DNA of 64,000 nt from positions 115,938,872 through 116,002,871 of the forward strand of contig NC_079312.1 in the NCBI RefSeq assembly GCF_029931775.1. Reading direction: 5' to 3'. Of the stretch, positions 10,748-22,026 are shown piece by piece. Each line of letters opens with the position of its first letter. Position 1 is the first letter of the stretch. Source of the stretch: Euleptes europaea (Eukaryota; Chordata; Lepidosauria; Squamata; Sphaerodactylidae). The position numbers were made by a program, and so were the translations under genes. The notes under the pieces are model-generated. The model was not told the origin of the DNA and ran no database searches. It saw nothing but the letters and a program-made list of their open reading frames with translations.

Positions 10748-12457
10748 TAGGGCTGTTGATTCGGTTCGGCCCTAACTGAAAAACAGCCGAATTTCCCCTG
10801 ATTCGGTGGTTTTTAGTTCGGGACGAACCGAACTAAAAAATGGCGGGCAACCGGGGGGGAGGCGAATTCAGCGAGTTTGGGAGTTCACGAATAAATCCGG
10901 CAAATTCGGGCCATCAGTAAGCAGCATAACTGTCAGTAAGCAGCATTCTCCTTCCCCGGCCAATCGGTGGCCAAGCTGGGTCTTCTTCTGGCCAATCAGT
11001 CAGGATTGAGTACTGGAGGAATCAGCTGATGTGCGGCCCGGCCGGGGAGAGAGAGAGAGAGGGAAATCCTCCTGTGTGTGTGTGTGGGGGGGGTGCTTGT
11101 GCATATTCACTCCTTTCTGTGGCTGCAGGGGGCGTATTTTTTGGAGTACAGACCCCAAACTTTCAGCAGAGATTCTTAAGAGACCACCCAAGTTTTGTAA
11201 ACATTGGGTCAGGGGGTCCCGAGATATGGGCTCCCCCCTTTTTTCTTTCCATGGCTGCAGGGGGCGCATTTTTGGGGTACAGACCCCAAACTTTCAGTGG
11301 AGCTTCAGATGAGCCTTCTTAAGATACCCCCCAAGTTTTGTAAACATTGGGCCAGGGGGTCTCGAGATATGGGCTCCACCCCTTTTACCTCCCCCCTTTT
11401 CCATTTCCGTGGCTGCAGGGGGCGCTTTTTTGGGGATACAGCCCCCAAACTTTCAGCATAGCTTCAGACAATCCTTCTTAAGATACCACCCAAGCTTTGT
11501 AAAGATGGGTTCAGTGGGGGCAGAAATATCGGCTCCCCCCTTTTCTCTTTCTGTGGCTGCAGGGGGCGCATTTTTGGGGGTGCAAATCCCAAACTTTGAG
11601 CAGAGCTTCAGACAAGCCTTCTTAAGAGACCACCCAAGTTTTGTAAACATTGGGTCAGGGGGTCCCGAGATATGGGCTTTCCCCTTTCCCCTTTCCCCTG
11701 TTGGGATGAATGGGATCCTGTATGCATCTCCTCCAGAGCAAAATGTCCCGTGCCTAAATGGAAACGTCTTGGATTACCCAGTCCTCCCCAGCCCCTCCTG
11801 ATGGAACAGAAGACAGCCACAGTAAGACCCCTTTGGGGGCTTTAATCTATAATTTTTCTCCTGTGTGTGTGTGGGGGGGGAAGCAGAGTCTGTGTGTGTG
11901 TGGGGAGGGAGCAGTTTCTGTGGGTGGGGGGGGAAGCCAAAGGAGGCTTTTGCCGGTTCTGCCTGGGGTGTGTGTTCCCCCTCGAGTCTCTCTCTCCCTG
12001 GTTTGAGGGGAGGTTTCAGTTGTGTGTCTTCAGGTTTTCCCTCATTCATAAAAAACTTCTCAGCTGTTTGTCGGGGCTGGGAGCTTTGTGCGTGGGCGGC
12101 AAGCTCTGCTCAGAGATGCACATTAAGGGTGGGGGGGACCCCTTTCAGGGCCCATATCTAAGCCCCCCCTGACCCAATCTTTACAAAACTTGGGGGGTCT
12201 TTCAAGAAATGTCCTTTGAAGCTCTGCTGAAAGTTTGGGACCTCTACCCCCAAAAATGCCCCCCCAGAGCCGCAGAAAGGCGCTATTGTGTTTTTAATGG
12301 CTTTATTCGGCCGAATTTTTTTCCCGAACTTTGAATTCCCGCCGAATTGCACAGACCCGAAGTGGGGGAGTTCGGACTTCGGCATATGCCGAATCTAAAC
12401 GGGCTGAATTCAGCCAAATCCGAACTATACCGATTTTTTTTTAATTCAACAGCCCTA
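10748..12457. mobile_element. Non-autonomous hAT element with internal tandem repeats
   Basis: The inverted ends are TAGGGCTGTTGATTCGG and, at the right, AATTCAACAGCCCTA. It is flanked by the exact 8-bp duplication GTTATAAG (10740-10747 and 12458-12465). No transposase is present. About 500 bp of the interior are tandem ~125-bp units. Ends rich in CCGAA are shared in style with the element at 13121. Confidence 0.9.
11115..11690. repeat. Tandem repeat, about 125-bp unit, ~4.5 copies
   Basis: Each unit has GTGGCTGCAGGGGGCGC, CCCCAAACTTTCAGC, CTTCTTAAGA, CACCCAAGTTTTGTAAA and GAGATATGGGCTCC. Open frames across it in several phases come from the repeat and are not genes. Confidence 0.88.
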
Positions 12458-12507
12458 GTTATAAGTAACATTAAAAGCCATCACATTAATATGGGGAGAA
12501 GTCATGG

Positions 12508-12708
12508 CTATAGGGAAGGGCTGCGGTTTAGTGCTAAAGCATCTGCTCATCATGCAGACGGTCCCCAGGTTCAGTCCCTGGCATCTACACTTAAAAGGAT
12601 CAAGTAGCAGCAACCTGAGACCCTGGAGAGCTATTGCCAGGCTGAGTAGACAATACTGACCTTGATAGACTAAGGATCCGATTCAGTGCTACACAGCTTC
12701 ATGTCTTC
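12508..12708 (+). repeat. tRNA-derived SINE, family A (diverged)
   Basis: Degenerate copy with GCATCTGCTCATCATGCAGA, a box-B-like GGTTCAGTCCC, GAGACCCTGGAGAGC, GAGTAGACAATACTGAC and the tail AGCTTCATGT. Confidence 0.8.
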
Positions 12709-12724
12709 ACAAAACATAAAACAG

Positions 12725-12872
12725 GTCTCTGAAAATGCGGGGGAAATGCAGGGAAATGCAGGATGAGAGCAAGGCGACCTCTGACAGTCAGAAACAGCAT
12801 GCGTAATCAACACAAAGAATCGAAGCCGTCAAAGGAGTGACCACGAGGGAAACATCCAAGCATAAAAGGCCA
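12725..12872 (+). repeat. Half of a foldback element related to 37303-37543
   Basis: Shares GAAACAGCATGC, AATC.ACACAAAGA, AAGGGAAAC or similar, and CATAAAAGGCC with the right half of the element at 37303-37543. Only one arm is found here. Confidence 0.6.
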
Positions 12873-13120
12873 TTGAGAACTGTGCCCTGTAAAAACTGAA
12901 TGTTTGAAGGCAGCATTCATTTATCAAGCAGCAGTGTGATTTAGACGTTAACACGTTGCTTTAGTCCAGTCAAAGTAGTTTTCTCCATGTAACTGTTTAA
13001 AGTAATGCACCTTGACAGGTGGGTCCAAGCAACCACAATGAAAGCAGAGCATTGGCACAATTTTCTAGGTGGACAGATCTTATCCTTGCCATCTAGTTTA
13101 GGACAAAGTTTTGTTAGCCA

Positions 13121-14307
13121 TACATAGGGTTGTGCAAATTTTTTGGGGGTAAATTTCAGGTTCAGGGTTATTGGGCCCGATTTTTTTGGTAAACCCAGAA
13201 TAAGCCGAATACCCATACCAGTAAAGGGGTATTTCAGCTTTATTTCTGAGTTTACAAAAAAAAATTGGGTCTATTATAGTCTATGGGGATTTTTTTCGAA
13301 GCTCCTGTGGTGACATTTTTTGAGGTAGAGTCACCAAATTTGCAGCGTGGCTGCAAGGGACTCTCCTTAGACAGACATCGAAGTCTGGTGAACATTGGGA
13401 CAGAGGATCCAATTTTCTGGGCCCACAAAGGGGTCACTCCCATCCTCCAAGCATTTGTGAGCCAAGCTGTTCATCGGTTTTCAGGGTCAGAAGTTCAGCG
13501 TAGCCGAGGACAGGCGGAAAGAGCCAACTTGCAGGCTGGCGCCTCAAAGTTTGGGGCTCCCTTCATATCTGGGGCGCATAGCATGATGTCCATGCTAATT
13601 AGCTTCCAAACTGAGAAAAATGGCTTAAATGCAAGAAAAATAAGACATGGAAAACATTTCTTTGGGTGGCAAATTACATCCTGTGAACAGTCCTTTATTA
13701 TAGTAATAAAAAATCTGATTTCAAGAGATGGTCACGGTGTGGGGAAACGAAGCCTGTACTTGGGGCGACCTTCCGTTTGAGAGCAGGTTTTCAGGAGGGG
13801 TGATATTGAAGCCAGCTGGAGTCATGACCAAGGCAGCTCTTGTGAAGAAGATTGCTCATCCTTACCAGTGAGGAGTCTTCTTCAAAAGCCCAATAAGTAG
13901 CTGTAGAAGCGGCCGTTTTTTAGTTGAGGGTATATTCCTTCGGACGGGACTGGGTGAGCCCCGTCTTTTGCAATGACCCTTCCAGACTAGTTGGGTCAAA
14001 GTTGGCTTTGATTACATGGCCCCTAACTCAAAAGGGCCCCAACTAAGGGGCCCTAACAAAACCAGTCAAAGATAGAAAAATGGGAGAAAACACAGAGCTG
14101 TGCATTTGAGCAAAGGCGAATAGCCGAAACCCAAAAAAACTATATCAGCTTTTTCTCTGTATCTGTTCAGCTTTTTCAGGAATCTCCTATTCGGCTTTGG
14201 GCAGATTCCCAGGTTTTGGTATTCAGTCAACCCGAAACCCGAAAACTGCCGAGACGGCTAATTGCGGGTTTATTTTTGGTTCGGATATATTGATATGCAC
14301 AACCCTA
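13121..14307. mobile_element. Non-autonomous hAT-like element
   Basis: Inverted ends TAGGGTTGTGCA and TGCACAACCCTA. Flanked by GTTAGCCA (13113-13120) and GTTAGCCG (14308-14315), 7 of 8 matching. Interior shares phrases with 10748-12457 such as a CACCAAATTTGCAGC / GTGAACATTGGG unit. No transposase is seen. Confidence 0.75.
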
Positions 14308-14417
14308 GTTAGCCGCATATTACTGCCCTATTCACTCTACATCTGTGGCACAGGTGCCACTGAAGCATGTGGGAAACTTTGGCCCGGATGAGAGGAGTTC
14401 ACACCCGCATAATGACA

Positions 14418-14511
14418 GAAGAAGAAGAAGAGTCGGTTTGCATACCCCACTTTTCTCTGTCTCAAAGCAGCTTACAATCACCTTCCCTTTCCCTCCTCAC
14501 AACCAGTATAA
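14418..14511 (-). repeat. tRNA-derived SINE, family B, tail part
   Basis: Only the 3' tail is present: GAAGAAGAAGAAGAGTCGG then the part read on - as GAAAGGGAAGGTGATTGTAAG. Confidence 0.7.
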
Positions 14512-15334
14512 GCTGTTCTATTAAGTCTAGAGGTGCATAGAAAGGAGTCTGCAATGCACAGCAAACTTAAAATGAGAAGGGGACCTTGGTATTCTCAGAA
14601 CTGTTGTGAGGCTGCAAAGAGAAATCCCACTCTTTGCCATCATTCCTCATCAGAGAAATGGATTTTTGATCTTTGCTTCCTGCTACTGATGAAGGGGGGG
14701 GGGCACTAAATTTTAGACTTGTTACCCAAATTAGTACTGCATTTTTGGAATGCCAATAAAACCAGAATTCCCTGGTGGCTCCTACACGAGACACTGAATC
14801 CCCAACTTCATCTCCCTCTTCTTCCTTGAGTCAGGGAGAACAGGGGAGCTCAGGTCTCTCTCTGCTTTGAACTGGCTTGAGGACCTGGGACTATCTACTG
14901 TCCAAGATTCTGTGAACTCCTCAGCTGTCTGAATTGGAGGCTGTGTGCAGAACAGTGCTAGTGGGGACAATCTGAGCACTGTGCGCAAGGAGAGAATCTT
15001 TATTGGGTTTTTCTTGAGAGATGTCTATTTTGCTTCAGGACACAGCGTGAACAATCTCTCAGCAATGTAATTGTCACTGGGAAAACCTGTGACTACATTT
15101 CATTAGTACAATTCATTTTTAACTACACAAAGTTACCATAAGTGTCTCAGCTGCTTGAGTCAAGACTATAGACATCTTTATGATTTCAATACACTGGGGA
15201 GAACGGCAGAATCCAACAAGTCATTCTGCGCTGCAGTCTCAAAACACATGCCAATTGTTACAACCAAAGATGTATATTGTAAACATGGGCATTAGGAGTC
15301 TGAATGTAATGCAAGGTGCAGGACCAAGATCAGG
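14512..15334. other. No gene recognised
   Basis: Unique-looking non-coding sequence; short open frames lack splice context or known motifs. Confidence 0.4.
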
Positions 15335-15535
15335 GTCAGCCAGCATGGTGTAGTGGTATTGAGAGCCAGCGTGGTGTAGTGGTTAAGAGCGGTGGACTCT
15401 AATCTGGAGAACTGGGTTTGATTACCCACTCCTCCACATGAGCGTCGGACTCTAATCTGGTGAACCGGGTTTGTTTCCCCACTCCTCCACATGAAACCTG
15501 CTGGGTGACCTTGGGCTAGTCACAGTTCTCTCAGA
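15335..15535 (+). repeat. tRNA-derived SINE, family B, with duplicated head
   Basis: Two heads in a row (AGCCAGCATGGTGTAGTGG, then AGCCAGCGTGGTGTAGTGG), followed by GGGTTTGATTACCCAC and CTGGGTGACCTTGGGC. The tail is lost. Confidence 0.8.
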
Positions 15536-16356
15536 AATCCATGCGAGCAATCCAGCTACAATGGCCACAGGCCAGAAACAAAGTGAAGTTCAGGTTGAGG
15601 GTAAAAAAATACTAATGATCTGTCCAAACTGAAAGGACTACAATGTAACTCAGGGTAGGATTGAGTTCCAGGGAGTTACAATGTGGAGTTACACCCTTCT
15701 AAGTCCATTGAAGTCAATGTGCTTGGCAGGGTATAATTCTGTTTTAGAATGGCACTGTTAGGCAAGCAGAAGCACTACTCTTAAAATGCAGCAGATCTTC
15801 ACAAGCTGAAAACACAAACAGACTAAAGAATTATCTGGCAAGCCCAAGCTTTATAGGACCTGTGTGATTGGCTCCTTGGATCACATGCTGTGACCTAGTC
15901 AAGTGACTCCAGACCCGGAGAGGAATGGCAGTGCTGGTGGCAACTGTTGTTCTATAGGCTTCAGCAGCTGGACCTCAGATGTAGCTTATAAGGCACTGGC
16001 CTTGGACCGAGCAGAGTCCTAATTTGAGTCCCACCCTGGCATCTTACATTGGATCATGTGATTCTGTACCCAGATCAGCTCATGTGTTCACTTCATCATG
16101 GGCTCCTCACAATTAGACCCAGATTAAAGAATCTTCCACACCACCATTTTGTTCATCGCTGAGCATAGAGTTGTCAGATGTCCAGTTTTTACCCGGACAG
16201 CCTGGTATTTCTACTTGCTGACCAGGTAATAAATTAAGAAAATACCAGATGTATAAATGTCTAGTATTTTCTAATTACATTTTCTAGCGAAGTGAGGATT
16301 GAGGGGGCAGTTTGGGAGATGATAGGCTGCATGGCTGGCAGAAGATGAGGGATGAA

Positions 16357-16572
16357 GGAGGGAAGCTGTGGCTCAGTGGTAGAGCATCTGCTTGGCATGC
16401 AGAAGATCCCAGGTTCAATCCCCAGCATCTCCAGTTAAAGGGACTAGGCAAATAGGTGAAGTAAAAGACCCCTGCCTGAGACCCTGGAGAGCCACGGCTG
16501 GTGTGAGTAGACAATACTGACTCTGATGGTCCAAGGGTCTGATTCAATATAAGGTAGCTTCATGTGTTCAAG
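16357..16572 (+). repeat. tRNA-derived SINE, family A
   Basis: Good copy: GTGGCTCAGTGGTAGAGC (box A), GGTTCAATCCC (box B), GAGACCCTGGAGAGC, GAGTAGACAATACTGAC and the end AGCTTCATGTGTTC. Confidence 0.9.
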
Positions 16573-17689
16573 CTCCACCACACCTTTGCAGCCAGCTGTC
16601 TGGGCCGGAATGCAGGTGGTGGAATTCAGACAGCAGGATGTAGGCTAGGCTGCATCTCCCTGACATATTATTTTCTATAGTTAGAGAGATTTTGATATGG
16701 GGGAAATATTTGTTTATTCAGACCCCCAGCTGCTGTCTAAATTTATCTTTTTCTCTATATGTGTAAACAGAACAGGTCATTTGAATAGCTCAAATCAAAT
16801 GCAGGTTGCAGCTTGTGAATTTCACTGCCCGATCAGAATTCAGAAACTTTGCAAAGAATGGAGGGGAAAGTTGCTCCTGGGGTTATTGGGGAATGATTCA
16901 GCTGATGGATTCTTCGCTGTTATGCCTCCAAGCTGTCTGTAAACAGGATGTGACCTGCAAATTTGGTATGTGGTAAAGCAATCATACAACCGCTTCAATA
17001 CACACAATGAATGGTGCTTGTATTTATTCAACCACCATTTACACCGCACCAGTATGGAGATATGAGTGGACGCTGCCTCTCAACCACAGATCTGCCGCAG
17101 AGCTGGTTCAAGGCTTCCCAAACGTTCTCGTAAAGGAGACTGCATCCTGCATCAGAGTTGGTGTGACAACTCTCGACATGACTGCCTGCCTCCCAAAGAG
17201 AATAGCAGTTTTCTGACTCAGATCTAATCAGCAATAAACAAATTACCAAGCTGGCAAATTGGACGATTAGAAAATCAGCCGTTTAACACGAGGCGAGTTG
17301 GCAGTTACACCAGCTGCCGTGATCGCCTCCCTGAAGAGATTTAACAAGACTCTCTTATGCTAAAGATAATTCACAACCAGCTTTTGCAGCATTCCCCCCC
17401 CCCCCAGCAGACATAATACTGCGTCATCTTTGACTCATTGCTTGGAGAGTGACTAGGAATCTCTTTGCCATATAATGATAAAAGTAAGATATATATTTTT
17501 TAAATGAATGTGTGACCAGCTTAGGTATCACCGATTATGCTGTATTTTTCTCAAGTACTTTTACAAACAGGCTTAAAACTTCCTTACACCCCTTACAAGG
17601 AAACAGCAATGGCTTTTCAGTCCTGACCATGGGGAAGAACACCTTGGCGCTATCAAACAGGAAAGGGCTAAAAAGCTCCCCCCTGCCCG
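16573..17689. other. Repeat-poor stretch, function unknown
   Basis: About 1.1 kb in which I recognise no transposon. No splice-bounded coding exon could be shown either. It may hold non-coding or regulatory sequence. Confidence 0.35.
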
Positions 17690-17903
17690 ATGTAAGGGGA
17701 AGCTCAGTGGTAGAGCCTCTGCTTGGCATGCAGAAAGTCCCAGGTTCAACCCCTGGCATCTCCAGTTGACGGGACTAGGCAAGTAGGTGATGTGAAAGAC
17801 CTCTGCTTGAGACCCTGGAGAGCCGCCGCCAGTCTGAGTAGACAATACTGACTTTGATGGACCAAGGGTCTGATTCAGTATAAGGCAGCTTCATGTGTTC
17901 ACG
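17690..17903 (+). repeat. tRNA-derived SINE, family A
   Basis: Same layout as the copy at 16357, with AGCTCAGTGGTAGAGCC, GGTTCAACCCC and the end GCAGCTTCATGTGTTC. Confidence 0.9.
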
Positions 17904-17904
17904 T

Positions 17905-19065
17905 GTTCATTTATGTATTTAAAATAGTTGTACCCTGCCCTTCATACTGCTTAAGCAAGTTTATGAATTCAAATGTATATACACAAATATACACATGTAA
18001 ATAATCCCCTCCCTCATAAAATGCCTAGAGGAGTTGTGAGTTGCTTGGGTCTCCATTGTGGGCAAAGCTGGTTATAAATATATCAATACACAGTAATAAA
18101 AGCCCAAGTGAATGGAATAGTCTTGCAGCGCCTCCTAAATAAATAACTTGTACCTCCCTCACCTCCTCAGAGAACTTGTTCCATTGGGCGGGAGCTTTGA
18201 TGGGAAAGCCATGGGCTCTAGTTGGTGCCAGGCAGGCTACCCTAAACAGGGAACACTCAACCAGCAGGTTTCAGCCTGAGGACCGCCTCAGGGGCTAGTT
18301 TTCTACCACCATGTTTAATGACTAAAATAAATGAAATGGCGTGACTAAACACCTATGATTGTACTATGACTATACTAAGTGTCTCGATGCTCTCTCATTT
18401 TTTTCTCACCATGGTGGTTATTAGATAAATTCTCCATCATTTGCCAGGTTACTAGATGAGTCAAGTTTGCCACTTTGTCTATTTCATGACACCTCTTGTT
18501 GACCCACTCTGCTGATGCTTGATACAGAAGAGACCACCCATAAAATATGTTACACTTATTAATGACTTTTGAAACATTCCCCTATCAAGATATGCCCTGT
18601 ATTAAATATGACTCAATCCTTTCTTTGTTTCAGCTTTGCTATTCCCTCCCCACTCTTTTATGTGTATCCATAACATATTTATAGATGGTGCCAGACATTG
18701 AAGAACACCACACAGCAGCTTGGGGGAGGGTGTTGCCAACTCCCCATCACAATTTATCCCAGTCACCCCAGCCCTTCTTTTTCTGCAAGCTGTAGCCCCT
18801 ATTAATACATTCCTGGACTCTTTCTACCAGGATATAGAGGAATACCCAGAATCCATTCAATATGCTGGTGTTGTCTTTTGAGAATGTTCTTATACATAAG
18901 GGTGTTCAATTCCTGCAAAGTGGTGATGAAAGTCGGAGAGAGAGAGAGCTCATCTTTATTCAAGGAAGCCAAGAAATACAATTACCCAAGGCTATTACAG
19001 AATAAGAAAGACAGATGTCTCTGCTTAATATTGACGTAGCTGTGCGTCAGCTAGTGAATGGAATG
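17905..19065. other. No gene recognised
   Basis: Non-coding; contains a short GA-rich run near 18930-18945 and L2-tail-like fragments, but nothing that can be named with confidence. Confidence 0.35.
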
Positions 19066-19109
19066 AGAGGGTTATGTACTTGAAAGAGAATGGGTCTTCT
19101 AAGACCGCT

Positions 19110-19710
19110 TTGTTCACAGAGAAGACTAATCTCATCCCTACCACCTCAGGGCCCTATTGGGCAAAAGCAGGGCCCTATTCACTGGCAGATAAGGACACTA
19201 CGGCAAGAACTCCTCAGGCATCACAGGAAATTGGACTCTGACCACACAACGGCCCACTGTTAACAATTTGCTAATTACTTTGCTGACAAAATTGCACAGA
19301 GCCGCTCTGAGTTAGCTGCTGGTGTGGATGTGTTCAGATCATGTGTCTTTGGCACCTGCTTCTCCGATTTATCGGAGCTTGGGGCACCTGAGGATGTGGA
19401 CCGGATCCTTGGAAGGATGCCAGAGGGGGCTGGCCAAGTGAGTAAGGGGAGTGGTAAATGCATCCTTGAGAGTGGGAATTGTGCTTCCCATGCTCAATGG
19501 AGCAGTGATTAGACCTGTTCTGAAAAAAAAACCTCCTGAGCCCTAGTATGTTGGAGAACTTTGGGCCAGTCTCTAATCTTCCATTCTTGGGCAAGGTGCT
19601 AGAGTGGGTGGCTGCTTCTCAGCTCCAGGGGCTCTTGGAAGAGATTGATTTTCTGGACCCATTTCAGTCTGGCTTTTAGTTAGGTTTTGGAACATGTTGG
19701 GGGAGGTGAT
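19110..19710 (+). mobile_element. L2-like LINE reverse transcriptase fragment
   Basis: In broken frames the + strand reads LGQSLIFHSWAR / PVSNLPFLGKVLEWV-like and FWTHFSLAF-like (from DPFQSGF) phrases typical of the L2-group polymerase N-terminal half, preceded by a linker-like segment (19324-19512). A second copy of the same segment lies at 21490-21865. Confidence 0.65.
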
Positions 19711-19822
19711 GGCAAATAGCTCTAGGAATCAATGGAAACTCGATGAGAAACCATAGAGTTTCCATCAATTCCCAGAGTACACACTGTCACTGCTAGGTTT
19801 TCCACAGAAGTGATGTCATCAC

Positions 19823-19908
<86 letters not shown>

Positions 19909-19910
19909 AA
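19823..19910. repeat. (GATA)n/(GACA)n microsatellite
   Basis: A run of GACA units flanked by GATA units, uninterrupted for about 85 bp. Confidence 0.97.
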
Positions 19911-20028
19911 TATTTGCTTTTGTTAGCATGGATAACCATATTTCTACCTCATGATACGTGGTTTCACTAGGATTGGCACATAACAGAAGTGGAAAAATTA
20001 ACATGCAGTTTTCAAAACTTCATCGAAA

Positions 20029-20515
20029 TTTGAAGTATGAAGAAGTTAAAGATTGATTATCTTGGTTCCAGTATCATCAAATAAACTCATTTTTTTTACA
20101 AGATTTGAAAACAGGATTTTCTAAAACTAAATCAACTTTACAAAAACTATTACTGGATACAAATGATCATCTCATATCTAAGATGTATAAATTACTGTTA
20201 GAAATCTACTGTGAACAAGAATGAATAAAACCTACCATGATTAGTTGGGCGCAAATGTTATATTAAGGTATTGAATTAACAAATTTTAACAAGATAAGAT
20301 AAGTATATTAATTAAATAGTATGTGGATTAATTCTGTTAGCAAAAGTATATACAATTTATTTTTAGATGGAAGAGAGTGAGGGGGAAGTCATTTTAAGTT
20401 TAAATTACTATTATTCTTTGTTTTTTATTACTTTTATCAACTTTTTAGTAATATTGATTTATATGTTGATATATTAAATGAAGAAAATAATAAAAAAATT
20501 CATAAAAAAAAGAAA
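20029..20515 (+). mobile_element. L1 3' end with poly(A)
   Basis: The first part reads, by translation, L1 ORF2-like SKMYKLLLE with stops. It continues into an AT-rich 3' UTR and ends AATAATAAAAAAATTCATAAAA. It is a 5'-truncated copy. Confidence 0.7.
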
Positions 20516-21489
20516 TTTGGTCTTCCACCTTGAATTATACTAATATATCATATGAATTGTCTTGCAGAAACTGCTGCAGCTGTGAACATAGAGCATTGTG
20601 AAAGGGCCAAACTCGCTACTAAACAGCAAGTGGATACAGCATCTTTTGCAAGGTCGTTCCTGGTGGGCTCTCTTTCTCCCCAGGCTGTGGCACCCTCCTG
20701 GGCCAGTTCTCAGTGAGCTCTCTTCCTCCATGGGCCACTAAGACACCTCCAGCAGCCTTGGTCAGCCCAACCCATTGCTGCTTCTGCCAACCCCTGGGTT
20801 GCCATTGGATAAAATAGAAAAATGTCATGTCCCTTTGGTAGAGGCTTATGTGTGGAAATGAGCCACTGAAACTTTTAACTGCATGGAGGTAAATAACATC
20901 CCATTAAGCCTCTACTAAAGGGACAAGACATTTTCTCCAGGCAGTTGTAAACCCTAAACAGGATCTACTCAATGCTAGTCTGACATGCTAAGTGCTACTA
21001 TACCACTCACCCATCCATTTAATACATACACATGTATACAGGGATTTCTGGGTTTTAAATGGTTGTACAGCAGGTAGAAATGCACCAGACAAAGCTAAGG
21101 GCATTGCTGATTACATTGCAAAGCGGTGCCTTCTCTCTCTACACTGTAACTGTAGGAATATCTTAGATGATCTGTTGAGAGATTGTCTGGTGTGTGGGGT
21201 TTATGATGAAGTGTCCAACAACACCTCCTGGCTGAACTAAAATTGACACCTGTGGAAACACTAAACTTTCTTTGCAGTTTATTCATATGGCAGCTGGGAA
21301 ATTGAACACTATTTCTATTCTGGCTGAAGTAGAACTATAACCATTTGCCAATGACCTCAAACTTATCGAGATGATAGATATTGCATTGAGGTCAATCTAG
21401 CTTAAGTCTATTTACCTGGCAGACAGGAGATGGAATAGAATTTTTTTTTGCACTGAAGAACAGAGGTCTCATTGTTTATACATTTGAGT

Positions 21490-21865
21490 CTATAAACAGG
21501 CACCTGAGGATGTCGACAGGATCCTTGGAAAGTTTAGCCCTACAGTACCTGTGTCCTTGACCCTTGCTCTTCCTGGATGATAAAAGCTGCCAGAGGGGGG
21601 CTGGCCAGACAAGTAAAGGGAGTGATAAATGCTTCCTTGAGAGAGGGAATTGTGCTGCCCATGCTCAAGGAAGCAGTGATTAGACCTGTTCTGGAGGGGA
21701 AAAAACCCTGAGCCCTACTATGTTGGAGTACTTCGGTCCAGTCTCCAATCTTCCATTCTTGGGCAAGGTGCTAGAGTGGGTGCTAGAGTGAGTGCTTCTC
21801 AGCTCCAGGAGCTCTTGGAAGAGACTCATTTTCAGGACCCATTTCAATCTGGCTTTTAGTTAGGA
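21490..21865 (+). mobile_element. L2-like LINE fragment inside the Gypsy fossil
   Basis: Closely resembles 19390-19700, including CCAGTCTCCAATCTTCCATT and CTTGGGCAAGGTGCTAGAG. Both copies stop being alignable just after GGCTTTTAGTTAGG. Confidence 0.7.
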
Positions 21866-21935
21866 TTTGTTGGGTGGATGAGAAGTGGATGTGCAGTATG
21901 GCTCCTTCCAAGGAAACTTCCACTCATCATTGCAA

Positions 21936-21937
21936 AA

Positions 21938-22025
<88 letters not shown>
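21936..22025. repeat. (AAAG)n microsatellite
   Basis: About 22 uninterrupted AAAG units. Confidence 0.97.

Positions 22026-22026
<1 letters not shown>

Noticed and set aside
11115-11690. CRISPR-like array
   Set aside because: Long tandem units without unique spacers, in a vertebrate hAT element.
11029-12172. Several 80-130-residue open frames
   Set aside because: They lie over the 125-bp tandem repeat and GT-rich runs of a hAT element.
16357-16450. tRNA gene
   Set aside because: Boxes A and B are present but there is no cloverleaf, and the same unit with the same tail recurs several times: a tRNA-derived SINE.
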